This document shows, in pieces, positions 26,569 through 35,457 of a stretch of DNA of 64,000 bases. The stretch is from Oscillibacter sp. PC13 (lineage in GTDB: Bacteria > Bacillota > Clostridia > Oscillospirales > Oscillospiraceae), in the NCBI RefSeq assembly GCF_900115635.1, contig NZ_FOXE01000015.1, forward strand, positions 18,575 through 82,574, in the 5' to 3' direction. The notes below the pieces were generated by a model that searched no databases, was not told where the DNA came from, and saw nothing but the letters and a program-made list of their open reading frames with translations. Made by a program: the position numbers and the translations under genes. How positions within the stretch are numbered: the first letter of the stretch is position 1; every line of letters starts with the position of its first letter.

Positions 26569-29040
26569 TTATGAGATTTTCATGAGCTTGGCCAGTGCCT
26601 GACGCTTGTTCCGCCCCTCGCCGCCCAGGCCCAGCTTCTCGTAGACGGCGTTCAGGCGGTTGTTGACAGACTTTACAGAAATGTTCAGAATCTCGGCGAT
26701 CTCCCTGCTGCTCTTGCGCTGAGCCGCCAGACCGGCGATCTCCAGTTCCCGCTCCGTCAGACCGTACCGTGCCAAAAGGTTATCCTCCTGCTGGGTGGCC
26801 TCCCGTCCGGCGCGGAACCTGGCAGCGAGGGTATGCAGATGCTCCTGGACTTCCCCCTCTGCCAGCTCGTCCAGAAGCCGGTCCAGACAGGGGTCGCTCT
26901 CGGCGAAGGGCAGCAGGATGCCGTCCGGCTGCGCCAGGGACCACGCCTCACAAAGCGCTTGCCGTGCGGCCGTTTCCTTTTCGAGATGCATCAGCGCCAC
27001 GGCGTTTTGCAGGTGGGCATAGACGCCGCACAGGGCAAACCGGGCAGCGGTGCAGGCCCGGAGCAGCCGGGGCATCCGGGCCGCTGCCTGTGCCCACTGG
27101 CCCTGCGCCAGCAGCGCGCGGCCCACGATCACCTGGAAGACCGGCTCGATCAGCGGGAACACCTGTGCCATGCTGGCGCCTTCCGCCGTCAGCCACGCGG
27201 GAAGCTGCTCTGGCTGCCCCAGCAGGGCGCTCAGCCATCCCCGGCCCAGCTCCACGGTGGTCAGCAAACGGTACTGATGGGCACGGCGCAGGGTGTCCGC
27301 CGCACGGTCCAGGAGGGGAAAGCCGCTCCGGAGCGGCTGCTCATACAGCGCCAGCCTGGCGGAGAGAAAGGCGGCAGCGGTATAAATGCTGTATTCCCCT
27401 ACCTCTAGCGCCTGCTCCTCCGCCTGGCGGCAGAGAATGTCGGCGTCGGTCAGGTTCCCTCGCATAAATTCCGTTTCGGCCTGCATGATGGTCGCCGCGC
27501 CGCTGCCATGTCCGCTGGCAACGCGGCTGTAAATAGGCATGCATTCCCGCATCTCGGCATTCTCCCGGTCAAGGCCGCCGCTCTTGCTGTGATAGAGCAT
27601 CAAAACGGAAGGTGAGCCCTGCGTCCATGGGTTGCGGTCCGCAGGGATCAGGGCGCGGATCTGCCGGTGATAGGCGCTCATGGCGGAAATGTCGTTGAAG
27701 CACAGGAAAGACAGGCGCAGCAGGGCCTCTCCCTCCAGCTGATCCCGCTCCCGCCGGGAAAGGTCGGTGCAAAGGGCCATGCTGCGCTGAAACAGTGCGT
27801 GATACCGCCGCATTTCCGGGATGTCCCGGCCGTAAAAGAGCAGCAGCATGAATACCAGAAGCGCCCGCGGATGGCGCAGCTGACATTCCTCCGGGCAATT
27901 GGCCATCCAGCGGCGCATCAGCGGCAGCCGCTCGGGGCCGAGACTCAGGCCCCGGTCCTGTCCCACTGTCCGCAGGAGATCATCCCACCTGCCGGCCTTT
28001 TCATAACACTCTGCGGCAAGACAGCACTCTCCCGTCCGCTCATACCACGCTCCCAGGCGGGCAAGCGTGGCGTTTTGCTCCGCCTCCGGCAGCAGTGCGT
28101 ACTTCTTCCGGGCGCAGGAGCGCAGCATATTGTGATAGCGATACACACCGTCGGTACAGGTGATGAAGGCGTTTTGCGCCGTCAGGCTGTGAAGAAGCGC
28201 AGCCGCATCTCCGTCCGGCCAGAGATATGCCGCCGCCTCCACAGTGAAATCGTCCGGCACGCCCAGCCGAACCAGAAATTCCCGTTGACGGGCCGTCAGG
28301 GGACGAAACAGCACCTCGTCTATGAGCGGATAGATATTTGTGGTGTTTTCCGGCCATTTTCCGGTCTGCGTATAGGCCCGCAGCTTCAGATAGACCATGG
28401 AGAACCAGCCCTCGGTACTGCTGGCCAGCATATTCACATCCCGGATGTTCAGAAGCTGGCCGCTCCGGCGTGCATATTCCCGGACGTCAGTTTCGCCGAG
28501 CCGCAAATCGTCCACATTCAGTTCCCACAGGCGGGGACCCAGCTTCATCTGTGCCGCCCGGTCAAAGATCACGTTGCGGGAAAGCAGAATAATGTGGGTC
28601 CGCTCCGGCAGGTGATCGCTTAAAAACAGGATTAGAGATGTAAACGCGGGATTCGGCAGAAAGTGCAGATCATCAATGATGTAAAAAATATCGTGGGATT
28701 TCCCGGCCAGAGCATCGGTCAGCAATTCCATCATCAGCTGCCGCGCCTGTGGATCTGCGGGAAATCCAAGAGCAGACATATCCTTTTCCAGTTCCGGCCA
28801 TTCCCGGAGGTTCCGGCAAAAGCCTCGCCAGAAATCCGTCAGGGAATCTGTGACAATGATCTGCTGCAGGATCAGAGAATCCGATTTCTTCTTTTGGCAA
28901 TGATCTGCCCACCAGCGGATGGCTCTGCTTTTCCCGTATCCAATCGGGGCCACGATGGAAGTGACCGGATATTCGGAAATGTGGGACAGCTTATCGGCCA
29001 GCGCACTGGAGATATACGTTGTATTCAGCTTGACAGGCAT
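26569..29040 (-). CDS. MalT-type LuxR family transcriptional regulator
   Basis: 823 residues in the MalT/LAL layout: N-terminal STAND-type ATPase with Walker A APIGYGKSRA at residues 31-40 and Walker B IFYIIDDLHFL; central TPR-like helical region; C-terminal LuxR helix-turn-helix (LTERELEIAGLAAQRKSSRE, then IAEILNISVKSV). Such proteins bind ATP and an inducer, assemble, and activate transcription. The adjacent DUF2442 and SLH genes are the obvious candidate targets, by position only. A good promoter precedes the gene. Confidence 0.85.
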   Translation of the reverse strand: MPVKLNTTYISSALADKLSHISEYPVTSIVAPIGYGKSRAIRWWADHCQKKKSDSLILQQIIVTDSLTDFWRGFCRNLREWPELEKDMSALGFPADPQARQLMMELLTDALAGKSHDIFYIIDDLHFLPNPAFTSLILFLSDHLPERTHIILLSRNVIFDRAAQMKLGPRLWELNVDDLRLGETDVREYARRSGQLLNIRDVNMLASSTEGWFSMVYLKLRAYTQTGKWPENTTNIYPLIDEVLFRPLTARQREFLVRLGVPDDFTVEAAAYLWPDGDAAALLHSLTAQNAFITCTDGVYRYHNMLRSCARKKYALLPEAEQNATLARLGAWYERTGECCLAAECYEKAGRWDDLLRTVGQDRGLSLGPERLPLMRRWMANCPEECQLRHPRALLVFMLLLFYGRDIPEMRRYHALFQRSMALCTDLSRRERDQLEGEALLRLSFLCFNDISAMSAYHRQIRALIPADRNPWTQGSPSVLMLYHSKSGGLDRENAEMRECMPIYSRVASGHGSGAATIMQAETEFMRGNLTDADILCRQAEEQALEVGEYSIYTAAAFLSARLALYEQPLRSGFPLLDRAADTLRRAHQYRLLTTVELGRGWLSALLGQPEQLPAWLTAEGASMAQVFPLIEPVFQVIVGRALLAQGQWAQAAARMPRLLRACTAARFALCGVYAHLQNAVALMHLEKETAARQALCEAWSLAQPDGILLPFAESDPCLDRLLDELAEGEVQEHLHTLAARFRAGREATQQEDNLLARYGLTERELEIAGLAAQRKSSREIAEILNISVKSVNNRLNAVYEKLGLGGEGRNKRQALAKLMKIS

Positions 29041-29041
29041 T

Positions 29042-29103
29042 GCGAGGCACCTCGCTCACTACATACTTGTCATTATTGTACTGGAAAATGCCCAAAATTT
29101 CAA
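29042..29103 (-). promoter_or_regulatory. promoter and start-site palindrome of the luxR-type gene
   Basis: On the minus strand TTGAAA (29103-29098) and TACAAT (29080-29075) are separated by 17 bases. The palindrome GCGAGG-CA-CCTCGC at 29042-29055 overlaps the Shine-Dalgarno region next to the start codon, so it could hide the ribosome site or bind a protein. Confidence 0.65.
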
Positions 29104-29294
29104 GAGATCGAACACCATACACAAGAAAGCTGTAAACCCGTAATAAAGTCAAGCCCCAATTTGAGAAAAAATGGAGCTTGATTTTTGCCAGTATCAATGA
29201 GCATGACAAATCGATCTGCAAAGGCTTTTTTCAGGTCGGGGTTATGCAGTACGGCGGTGCTGCGAAGCAGATGTCATGCAACCATCTAAACAGT

Positions 29295-29312
29295 CGCGGG
29301 CATTGTCCCGCG
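29295..29312 (-). terminator. hairpin after SLOG gene
   Basis: CGCGGG and CCCGCG form a six-base-pair stem just beyond the SLOG gene stop on the minus strand. The following tail is only weakly T-rich. The remaining 29104-29294 shows no gene. Confidence 0.4.
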
Positions 29313-29315
29313 CTC

Positions 29316-29867
29316 TTACAAATCATTGTTCACGCGGATGGTATATGGCAGGACTCTCAGCGTGTCCGGGTCGATGATGATGACCGCCCGCTTCTTTTCG
29401 TGCGCGTAGTTGACGGTGTAGGCCGTGCCGCCTTTGGCGGAACCATTGTAGACGGCAAGGACGAAATTGGCATGGTCGATCAGCCAGCGGTTGCGTCGGA
29501 ACATACAGTCGCGTGTGTAGTGGCGACTGAGATAGACGGTTTCGTCACACTCCTCCAGAATGTTGAAATAGCGTTCCCGCTGCTCCACGCTCCAGCGGTC
29601 CGCCTGACTTTCGCAGGGCAGCGCCGCAATCAGGCGGATATTCTTTTGGGGGTACTTTTTCTTGCAGGCAAGAACGATCTCCGCGCCCCAGATGTCCGCA
29701 CCCAGCGCCATGCCGGAAAGAAAAGTCGTTACGCCGTTCTCAATGAGCGACACGATCTGAAGCGTCATCAGGGCCTTGAGTTTACAGCAGTCCGGGTGTT
29801 CTTCATCGTAGCCGAATTTGTAGCTGGACGGTCTGTGTCCGGTAAATGCACAAGTCAAATCTTCCAT
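29316..29867 (-). CDS. SLOG family protein (DUF1273/YpsA-like)
   Basis: 183 residues from the ATG at 29867. The Rossmann-like SLOG fold is shown by CAFTGHRPSSYKF at the N-terminus and FLSGMALGADIWGAE in the middle, then NGSAKGGTAYTVNYA. SLOG proteins are thought to bind nucleotide-derived ligands and often occur on mobile elements or in stress and defence contexts. The gene is divergent from an XRE regulator with mirror-image promoter sequences, so the two are probably co-regulated. Confidence 0.75.
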   Translation of the reverse strand: MEDLTCAFTGHRPSSYKFGYDEEHPDCCKLKALMTLQIVSLIENGVTTFLSGMALGADIWGAEIVLACKKKYPQKNIRLIAALPCESQADRWSVEQRERYFNILEECDETVYLSRHYTRDCMFRRNRWLIDHANFVLAVYNGSAKGGTAYTVNYAHEKKRAVIIIDPDTLRVLPYTIRVNNDL

Positions 29868-29897
29868 AATACCGCCTTCGTGAATAAGCAAAATATG

Positions 29898-29981
29898 ATG
29901 TGCGTAAAATTATTATAAGCCAAATACATTTTGCCGTCAATAAGCCGAAAATGATGTACGGTATAATATTTTACGCATCAT
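29898..29981. promoter_or_regulatory. divergent promoters with mirrored operators
   Basis: On the minus strand TTGACG (29940-29935) and TATAAT (29917-29912) are 17 bases apart, a strong promoter for the SLOG gene. On the plus strand TATAAT lies at 29962-29967. GCGTAAAAT (29902-29910) and ATTTTACGC (29968-29976) are inverted copies placed symmetrically over the two -10 regions, and ATGATG/CATCAT flank the plus promoter. The adjacent XRE protein is the likely ligand. Confidence 0.7.
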
Positions 29982-30000
29982 TAAGAAGGAGGTGCGTCGC

Positions 30001-30363
30001 ATGAAATCGTTTTGTGAGATTCTTCGGGAACTGCGGGAGGACCGGGATATGACCCAGGCCGATGTTGCAAATCTTCTCGGTACTTCGCAGCAATACTATT
30101 CCAAGTACGAAACGGGCAAATATGAAATGCCGATCCACTATGTTGTGCCCCTTGCAGACTTCTATGGGGTATCTGTGGACTATCTCCTGGGGCGCACGGC
30201 CTGCCGGGTACGCCTGGAGGAATATCAAAAGCCAATCGTCGCCGGGTATACGGCAGACGAGCTGCTGGCGGATGTGCTGACGCTTGACCGCAAGGGGCGG
30301 GAGAGTGTCCGTGAGTATATCGAATTGCAGATGAAAGCGAACCGGCAGAATAAGTGCAAATGA
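30001..30363 (+). CDS. XRE family transcriptional regulator
   Basis: 120 residues, ATG at 30001 nine bases after AAGGAGG. N-terminal helix-turn-helix MTQADVANLLGTSQQYYSKY, then the FYGVSVDYLLGRT segment common to ICE and phage repressors. The C-terminal 40 residues are helical. It probably represses itself and the divergent SLOG gene through the mirrored sites in the promoter region. Confidence 0.85.
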   Translation: MKSFCEILRELREDRDMTQADVANLLGTSQQYYSKYETGKYEMPIHYVVPLADFYGVSVDYLLGRTACRVRLEEYQKPIVAGYTADELLADVLTLDRKGRESVREYIELQMKANRQNKCK

Positions 30364-30612
30364 TGACGGCCTACCCAGGCCGTCCTTTTGTTTTCCTCCG
30401 GTACACGGAAACGGAGGGTACGGGAAAGCGGCAAGCAATGCAAAGCGGGACCCACTTTGCGAAAACCGTAGATTTCCGCTTTCGCGGAAACCCACGGTTT
30501 CATGCTTGTTGAGGCTCCGCCCCAATCCCCGCAGAACACGGTTTCCGTGTTCTGAAACGCAGGACAAGTCCTGCGGCTGCGCGATTTTTCAAATCGCTTT
30601 ATGGCGGTCAGC
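30364..30612. other. 249-bp region of closely packed hairpins
   Basis: Downstream of both converging genes lie several short perfect inverted repeats: CAGAACACGG/CCGTGTTCTG, CGCAGGAC/GTCCTGCG, TTTCCGC/GCGGAAA and others. There is no convincing gene. It could be a bidirectional terminator region or a structured RNA. Confidence 0.45.
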
Positions 30613-32037
30613 TCAACGCTGTTCCGCCTCTTTTTCTTTTGTGGCATCCGGTTCTTCATGGACTTCTTCCGTGCCAAGGAAACGGTCAATATTGGCCTTG
30701 GCGGTCAGCAGCTCCTTCATGTCCTCCCGTGCCTTGCGGTATTCGGAGTAGGCCGCTTTTTTCTCGGCAATCAGCGCGGCGTACTCGGCGTTCAGGCTCT
30801 TGATGGTGGGCAGCTTCTTAACGCCCTGGGCATCGAAATACTGCTTGGCGGCTTTATGCAGAGTGATGTCGCTCTCATGCTCCGAAAGAAACTTCTTGGA
30901 GTATCCTGCCTTACGATAGGCGACATAGGTGTCCCGGGTCTTGGCGTAGTTGATGATGTGCGTCCGCATGACGGCGATCTCCGTCATACGCTTTTCTGCT
31001 GCTTTGATTCTCCCGGATATGTCGTGATACCGGGCAGAGGCAGCGGAGGCTTTCTCTGCCAATGTGTCGTAGTCCAGCAGCTCGTTCTCTTGCAGATAGG
31101 CTACCGTCTGTGCCATCTGCTTCAGATTGAACAGCGTGGCCCAGCGCGCATAACCGGCACCCTTTCCGGCCCGGAGCTTTGCCTGGATGTCCACCAGCAG
31201 ATTCCCGCTGCGCTTCTCCGGTGTAGATTTGGCGGCAAGGCGCTGCCGGGGCGTATGCTCCATTTCACCGGCGATGACTGCGCGAAGATCTGCCGGGGTG
31301 TAGCCGGGGCCAAGGGTGTCCATACGAATAAACTTCTTCTGTTCGCCGCCCATAAGGGACGGCACTTTCTTTCCCTTGACTTCATACCCGGCCTCCCGCA
31401 GCAGCGTCAGCAGAGCTTCAAGGGATTCCGGCTTCTGTGCCAGCGCATCGTCAATGGCAAAGCAAATACGCTCCCGGTGAGAGGGCTTTTTCTGATCTCC
31501 CAGCCACTTGTTGTAGCTCTTTCCGTGGCGCTTCGGGTCCTCCACGATGGAGTAGCCGTTCTCAATACAGATGGTGTCGCTGAGCCGCCGCACGGCGCGG
31601 GTGCTGCCCCAAAAGTTACGGAACTTCCGGGTCTGACTGAGGGCAGTAGAGTTCCAGATGATGTGATTGTGAATGTGGGATTTGTCAATGTGGGTACAGA
31701 CGATAAAGGCATGGTTGCCTTTTGTGAATCGCCGTGCCAACTCACAGCCCAGGCGGTTTGCTTCTTCCGGGGTGATCTCGCCGGGACGAAAAGACTGGCG
31801 GAGATGATAGGCGATCACATCGTCCTCGCCGCGCACTCTGCCAGTCTTTTGGATATACTGCCGCTTGGTGAACAGGAACTCCGCATCTGCGATTCTGCTG
31901 TCGCACTGCCAGCTAGTGATGAGCTGGCCGTTATCCGTCTTTTGCGGATTTTTGGAATAGTCCAGTATGTCGCTGATGGCCTGCCCGACCGTGCGGCCCT
32001 TGCCGGTGTGCAGAGGCATGATGCGTGTGGTCGCCAC
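30613..32037 (-). CDS. MOBP-type relaxase (MobA/VirD2 family)
   Basis: 474 residues from a GTG at 32037, ten bases after GGAGG. The relaxase nicks oriT and pilots the strand during conjugation. The three-His metal motif is seen in VCTHIDKSHIHNHIIWNS at about residues 110-127, and the likely catalytic tyrosine lies in the N-terminal DILDYSKN segment. The C-terminal half is coiled coil. MobC and DUF3849 genes upstream complete a mobilization set. The length is normal for the family and I see no damage. Confidence 0.85.
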   Translation of the reverse strand: MATTRIMPLHTGKGRTVGQAISDILDYSKNPQKTDNGQLITSWQCDSRIADAEFLFTKRQYIQKTGRVRGEDDVIAYHLRQSFRPGEITPEEANRLGCELARRFTKGNHAFIVCTHIDKSHIHNHIIWNSTALSQTRKFRNFWGSTRAVRRLSDTICIENGYSIVEDPKRHGKSYNKWLGDQKKPSHRERICFAIDDALAQKPESLEALLTLLREAGYEVKGKKVPSLMGGEQKKFIRMDTLGPGYTPADLRAVIAGEMEHTPRQRLAAKSTPEKRSGNLLVDIQAKLRAGKGAGYARWATLFNLKQMAQTVAYLQENELLDYDTLAEKASAASARYHDISGRIKAAEKRMTEIAVMRTHIINYAKTRDTYVAYRKAGYSKKFLSEHESDITLHKAAKQYFDAQGVKKLPTIKSLNAEYAALIAEKKAAYSEYRKAREDMKELLTAKANIDRFLGTEEVHEEPDATKEKEAEQR

Positions 32038-32112
32038 CTGTGTTTTTCCTCCTTTCCAAAAGAAAAGCGGCCCGCATAACGATGCGAACCGCGTATCCTG
32101 ATTCAGATGTCC

Positions 32113-32403
32113 TTAACTTCTTATGAATCCTTTCATAGCTGCGTTGACGCCTTGCAGCTTTCCCAGCACCCACACCGCCACCATCGGAAGTCCCATGGGA
32201 CTGACCAGGAACGCGAACACCAGGAGGATGATTCCGTTCTGGATGGAGTAGGTTATCAGGACGGCCAGGGCCAGAATGGAAAGCAGCACACTCGCCAGCT
32301 TGAATATAAAAGCGGAACAAGAGATAAGGCCCGCACACAGCCAGATGAAAAGGGACAGGGCCATGGTAATGGGGGCAGCGACAAACTTCATAATCGACTT
32401 CAT
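32113..32403 (-). CDS. CD1845-type small membrane protein
   Basis: 96 residues, ATG at 32403 behind AAGGAGTG. Two to three hydrophobic helices (MALSLFIWLCAGLISCSAFI; LASVLLSILALAVLITYSI; GIILLVFAFLVSPMGLPMV) make up most of the protein. It matches the CD1845 family found between mobC and relaxase genes of Clostridia elements. The function is unknown, presumably linked to mobilization at the membrane. Confidence 0.75.
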   Translation of the reverse strand: MKSIMKFVAAPITMALSLFIWLCAGLISCSAFIFKLASVLLSILALAVLITYSIQNGIILLVFAFLVSPMGLPMVAVWVLGKLQGVNAAMKGFIRS

Positions 32404-32504
32404 TTTCAACACTCCTTTCCTTCCTGACATAAGCGTATCGTATCTTGCCGCGTTCTGCAAGGATATGAGAAAAGAGGGGCGGCAGCCTGTGCCGCCCCTC
32501 ACAT

Positions 32505-32843
32505 TCATCTCAGCGCCGCCAGCTCAGCGACGATCTTTTCCGCAGCCGTCCAAAGCCGCTCCTGATTTTGCCGGATGTCCTCCAGGTCGGCATCATAGAC
32601 GCGCCCGGTTTCATGGGCGCGCTTGGTCAGCTGATTGAGATTGTTGCTGGCATAGCGGAGCAGAGAAACCAGCTCCTGCAGCTCCGGCAGTTCCAGCTTC
32701 ACCACATATCCGTCAATCGCCATTTTCCGCAGATAAGCGGCCATGTTGGAGGTGCCGAGCTGGCCCATCTTCGCCTCGATCATCTCCCGCTCTTGGGGCG
32801 TGACGCGGAACTTTAACTGTATCTCCCGTTTCCGCTTTGCCAT
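32505..32843 (-). CDS. mobC: MobC-type relaxosome accessory protein
   Basis: 112 residues from the ATG at 32843, eight bases after AGGAG. N-terminal ribbon-helix-helix-like region (IQLKFRVTPQEREMIEAKMG) and the MobC pattern ELVSLLRYASNNLNQLTKRA. MobC proteins bind oriT and help the relaxase open the strands. The gene is in the same operon as DUF3849 upstream and the relaxase downstream. A second, different MobC ends the ICE at 60908-61255. Confidence 0.8.
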   Translation of the reverse strand: MAKRKREIQLKFRVTPQEREMIEAKMGQLGTSNMAAYLRKMAIDGYVVKLELPELQELVSLLRYASNNLNQLTKRAHETGRVYDADLEDIRQNQERLWTAAEKIVAELAALR

Positions 32844-32845
32844 GG

Positions 32846-33349
32846 TCAACGCTCCTGGGACTTGAAATGCGCCGAATTTTTCGGCGCATTTCTCTCCGGC
32901 GGGGCTTTCAGCTTCTGCCGGACGGAGGGCTTTTCCTGCTGCTGGGCAAGGGCAAATTCTTTCCGCGTCTGTGTCAGAAACAGGTCCGTCAGGCCGGGAT
33001 GGCTGTTCACGACAAAGTAGCAGTTACGGTCGCCGCCAAGTCCATCCTTGTTTTCACAAACGGGGACGGTTTTGGCCCACGCCTTGTTGTCATTGGAGAT
33101 GCGTCCGTCCCAATCCATCTGCTTGACCGTATTGGCGAGAACATGGAAAACGCGGTCATAGCCGAACTGGTCCACCACCTGCTTCGGCGCTTCGCTGCCA
33201 AGGCAGTTGTTCCGGTAGTGTTCTCTGATGGCCGCCTCAATCGCCTCTTTGCAGGCGATATTCGCCCGGAAGGAATTGCGGAACTGTTCCAGCTCCCCAT
33301 GCTCACGGGCATAGGTGCCGGTATGCTGATACACAGGAATCTCTTTCAT
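32846..33349 (-). CDS. DUF3849 family protein
   Basis: 167 residues starting at the ATG at 33349. The core (ACKEAIEAAIREHYRNNCL, then VVDQFGYDRVFHVLANTV) is DUF3849, a family almost confined to Clostridia mobile elements and of unknown function. Near its 3' end a perfect 13-base-pair inverted repeat (GAAATGCGCCGAA, 32864-32892) is translated as part of the tail and could end transcription or shape the mRNA before mobC. Confidence 0.75.
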   Translation of the reverse strand: MKEIPVYQHTGTYAREHGELEQFRNSFRANIACKEAIEAAIREHYRNNCLGSEAPKQVVDQFGYDRVFHVLANTVKQMDWDGRISNDNKAWAKTVPVCENKDGLGGDRNCYFVVNSHPGLTDLFLTQTRKEFALAQQQEKPSVRQKLKAPPERNAPKNSAHFKSQER

Positions 33350-33422
33350 TATCGTACCTCCATTTCTTTCTTATGGGGCTTGTCGGGTGCGCTGTGAACC
33401 GGCGGCGTTTTCAGCTTAGTCC

Positions 33423-33596
33423 GGAATCCTCGGTCACACCAACGCATCGTTCACACTGGACACCTACACCCATGTCACTGGCGATATGCAGAAGCGAGCT
33501 GCCGAGGTAGTGGGTTCCTTCATAACAGACATCTTTGGAGAGGAGTTGAAACCGTGGCAAGAAAGCGAAAAGCCGGAGAAGGCGGCGTCCACCTGA
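33423..33596 (+). pseudogene. C-terminal fragment of a tyrosine recombinase
   Basis: The frame GILGHTNASFTLDTYTHVTG is the end of a phage-type integrase catalytic domain, including the nucleophile tyrosine context, and continues 37 residues to TGA at 33594. Everything upstream is missing. The fragment overlaps the start of the intact integrase by 43 bp in another frame. This suggests a former tandem integrase pair whose first member was lost by deletion. Confidence 0.75.
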
Positions 33597-35152
33597 GAAA
33601 GGATGGGCGATGGGAGGGCCGCGTCGTTGTCGGCTACGATGAAAACGGCTATCCCAAAACCAAAAATGTGCTGGCAAAAACCAAGACAGAATGTCTGGAG
33701 AAGTTGAAGCGGCTCAAGGATAAGCTGGGCGGTGGCGTTAAAGCCGAGAAAATCGCGCCGGATATGCCCTTCGGTGAATGGATGGACCACTGGTATCAGT
33801 ATTACTCCAAGCCGAAGATCCAGGCCACCACACAGGCAGCCTATGAAGTGCGGATCTATAACCACGTCATTCCAGACATCGGTCACATTCCACTGAACAA
33901 GCTGACACAGAATGATCTGCAGCAGTATTACACCCGCCTCAAGCACACGGGGCGGCTGATCCGCACCGAACTGTACGGCGAGGGACTATCAGACCGCATG
34001 ATCCGTGGCATCCACGCAAGCTGTCGGGCGGGACTGCAAAAGGCGGTGGAGGACGGCCTCATCCGCGTAAATCCGGCCATCGGCTGTAAGCTCCCGCCCA
34101 AGAAGGCCAGAGAGATGCAAGTGCTGACCCGTGAGGAAATGCAGCGGTTTCTCATACAGGCCAAGGCGGAGGGCTATTACGAACTTTTCCTTCTGGAACT
34201 GTCCACAGGACTGCGCCGCGGAGAACTGATGGCCCTCCAATGGGATGACCTGAACTTTGACACCGGCGAGCTCAGGATCAACAAGCAGATCGGACGCATA
34301 AAAGGCAAGCTGACCGTAACCACGCCCAAGACCAAAACCTCCATCCGCACCATCATTCTGCCGCCGCCCTTACTGAAGGTACTGAAGGAGTACAAGGAAA
34401 GGGTCAACTCCCGGTGGCTGTTTCCATCTCCGGTAAAAGAGGATATCCCCATGGACCCGGCCAATGTCCGCGGACGGCTCCATCTCATATTGGAACACGC
34501 CGGTTGTAAGCAAGTGAGGTTTCATGATCTTCGTCACACGTTCTCGACCATGGCTCTGGAAGCCGGGATGGATGTGAAAACGCTCTCCGCACTGCTGGGC
34601 CATGTGTCCTCTGCCACAACGCTGGACATCTACACCCATATCACCGACGATATGCAGCGCAACGCCGCCGCCCACATCGACCGGGGGATCGGCAAGACGG
34701 AGCCGTTGGAACAGCCTGAACAGAGCGCAAGTACGGAACAGCAGACATATACTCCATTCGTCCCCTACCACGGGAAGAAACGCAGACCGGGGACGGGGTG
34801 CATTACGCAAATCAGTGACCACCTGTGGGAAGGGCGATACTCGCCCATGTGGCCTGACGGCAAAAAGCACAGCCGCAACATCTATGGAAAGACCCGTGAA
34901 GAAGTTGAAGCCAAACTGCCAGGGCTGATTGCCGAGATGCAAGCGGAGATCAAGGCCATCAAAGATGGCGATGCCGGAGCAATCATCCCTGACGGTGTCA
35001 GCAAGAAAAAACGGGCGGTCTGGGACTATATGCTGGCCCATCCAGAGGTCACCAACAAGAGCCAGATCGCCAAAGGAGCAGGCGTGGACAGAAGCACAGT
35101 GCGTCGGCACTACGACGATATCCGAAAAGAAATCGCTCATGCAAGGCGGTGA
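33554..35152 (+). CDS. tyrosine site-specific integrase with C-terminal extension
   Basis: 532 residues, GTG at 33554 behind AGGAG with eight bases between. An N-terminal arm-binding domain (GRWEGRVVVGYDENGYPKTK) and SAM-like core-binding domain precede the catalytic domain: Arg in STGLRRGEL near residue 219, HDLRHTF near 323, and Tyr in TTLDIYTHI near 358. An unusual 150-residue tail repeats an arm-like segment (HLWEGRYSPMWPDGKKHSRN) and ends in a helix-turn-helix (SQIAKGAGVDRSTVRRHYDD). It should integrate and excise the ICE. Confidence 0.9.
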   Translation: MARKRKAGEGGVHLRKDGRWEGRVVVGYDENGYPKTKNVLAKTKTECLEKLKRLKDKLGGGVKAEKIAPDMPFGEWMDHWYQYYSKPKIQATTQAAYEVRIYNHVIPDIGHIPLNKLTQNDLQQYYTRLKHTGRLIRTELYGEGLSDRMIRGIHASCRAGLQKAVEDGLIRVNPAIGCKLPPKKAREMQVLTREEMQRFLIQAKAEGYYELFLLELSTGLRRGELMALQWDDLNFDTGELRINKQIGRIKGKLTVTTPKTKTSIRTIILPPPLLKVLKEYKERVNSRWLFPSPVKEDIPMDPANVRGRLHLILEHAGCKQVRFHDLRHTFSTMALEAGMDVKTLSALLGHVSSATTLDIYTHITDDMQRNAAAHIDRGIGKTEPLEQPEQSASTEQQTYTPFVPYHGKKRRPGTGCITQISDHLWEGRYSPMWPDGKKHSRNIYGKTREEVEAKLPGLIAEMQAEIKAIKDGDAGAIIPDGVSKKKRAVWDYMLAHPEVTNKSQIAKGAGVDRSTVRRHYDDIRKEIAHARR

Positions 35153-35195
35153 TGCTTGGTGCAAAAATTACACCGGAGAAACAGAAGAATAAGCA

Positions 35196-35231
35196 AAAAT
35201 CCTCTGGAATCAATGACTCCAGAGGATTTTT
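35196..35231 (+). terminator. intrinsic terminator of the integrase gene
   Basis: AAATCCTCTGGA pairs with TCCAGAGGATTT over a nine-base loop, then TTT. It lies 44 bases after the integrase stop. Confidence 0.85.
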
Positions 35232-35326
35232 GGTCGGAGTGTAATTATAGGATCTGACAAAACCCAGTAATACCAATGGTTTGCAGACCGTCAACAAGAG
35301 ATTTTATCCAACAAAACAGAAAATGA

Positions 35327-35370
35327 AAGGGACACCGCTCAATTTTTCTTGGGTAGCGTCCCTTTTTTAT
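35327..35370 (+). terminator. second terminator-like hairpin
   Basis: AAAGGGAC...CGCT pairs with AGCG...GTCCCTTT, followed by a T-run at about 35362-35369. It insulates the ParB operon from upstream transcription. Confidence 0.65.
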
Positions 35371-35457
35371 AAATGAAAGCAAGCACCGCCCGAGGGGACT
35401 ATGGGCGGTACTTCTATATAAAACCGAACACCGAAAGGAGGAGTTCATCTCCACCGT

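Larger units (their letters stand above)
29316..33349. mobile_element. mobilizable-element remnant (SLOG, XRE, MOBP relaxase, MobC)
   Basis: The minus-strand cluster relaxase, CD1845 protein, MobC, DUF3849 together with the divergent SLOG/XRE pair is a typical mobilization and regulation module of Clostridia elements. No recombinase or transfer channel belongs clearly to it; its far side abuts the truncated integrase at 33423. The borders are approximate. Confidence 0.55.
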
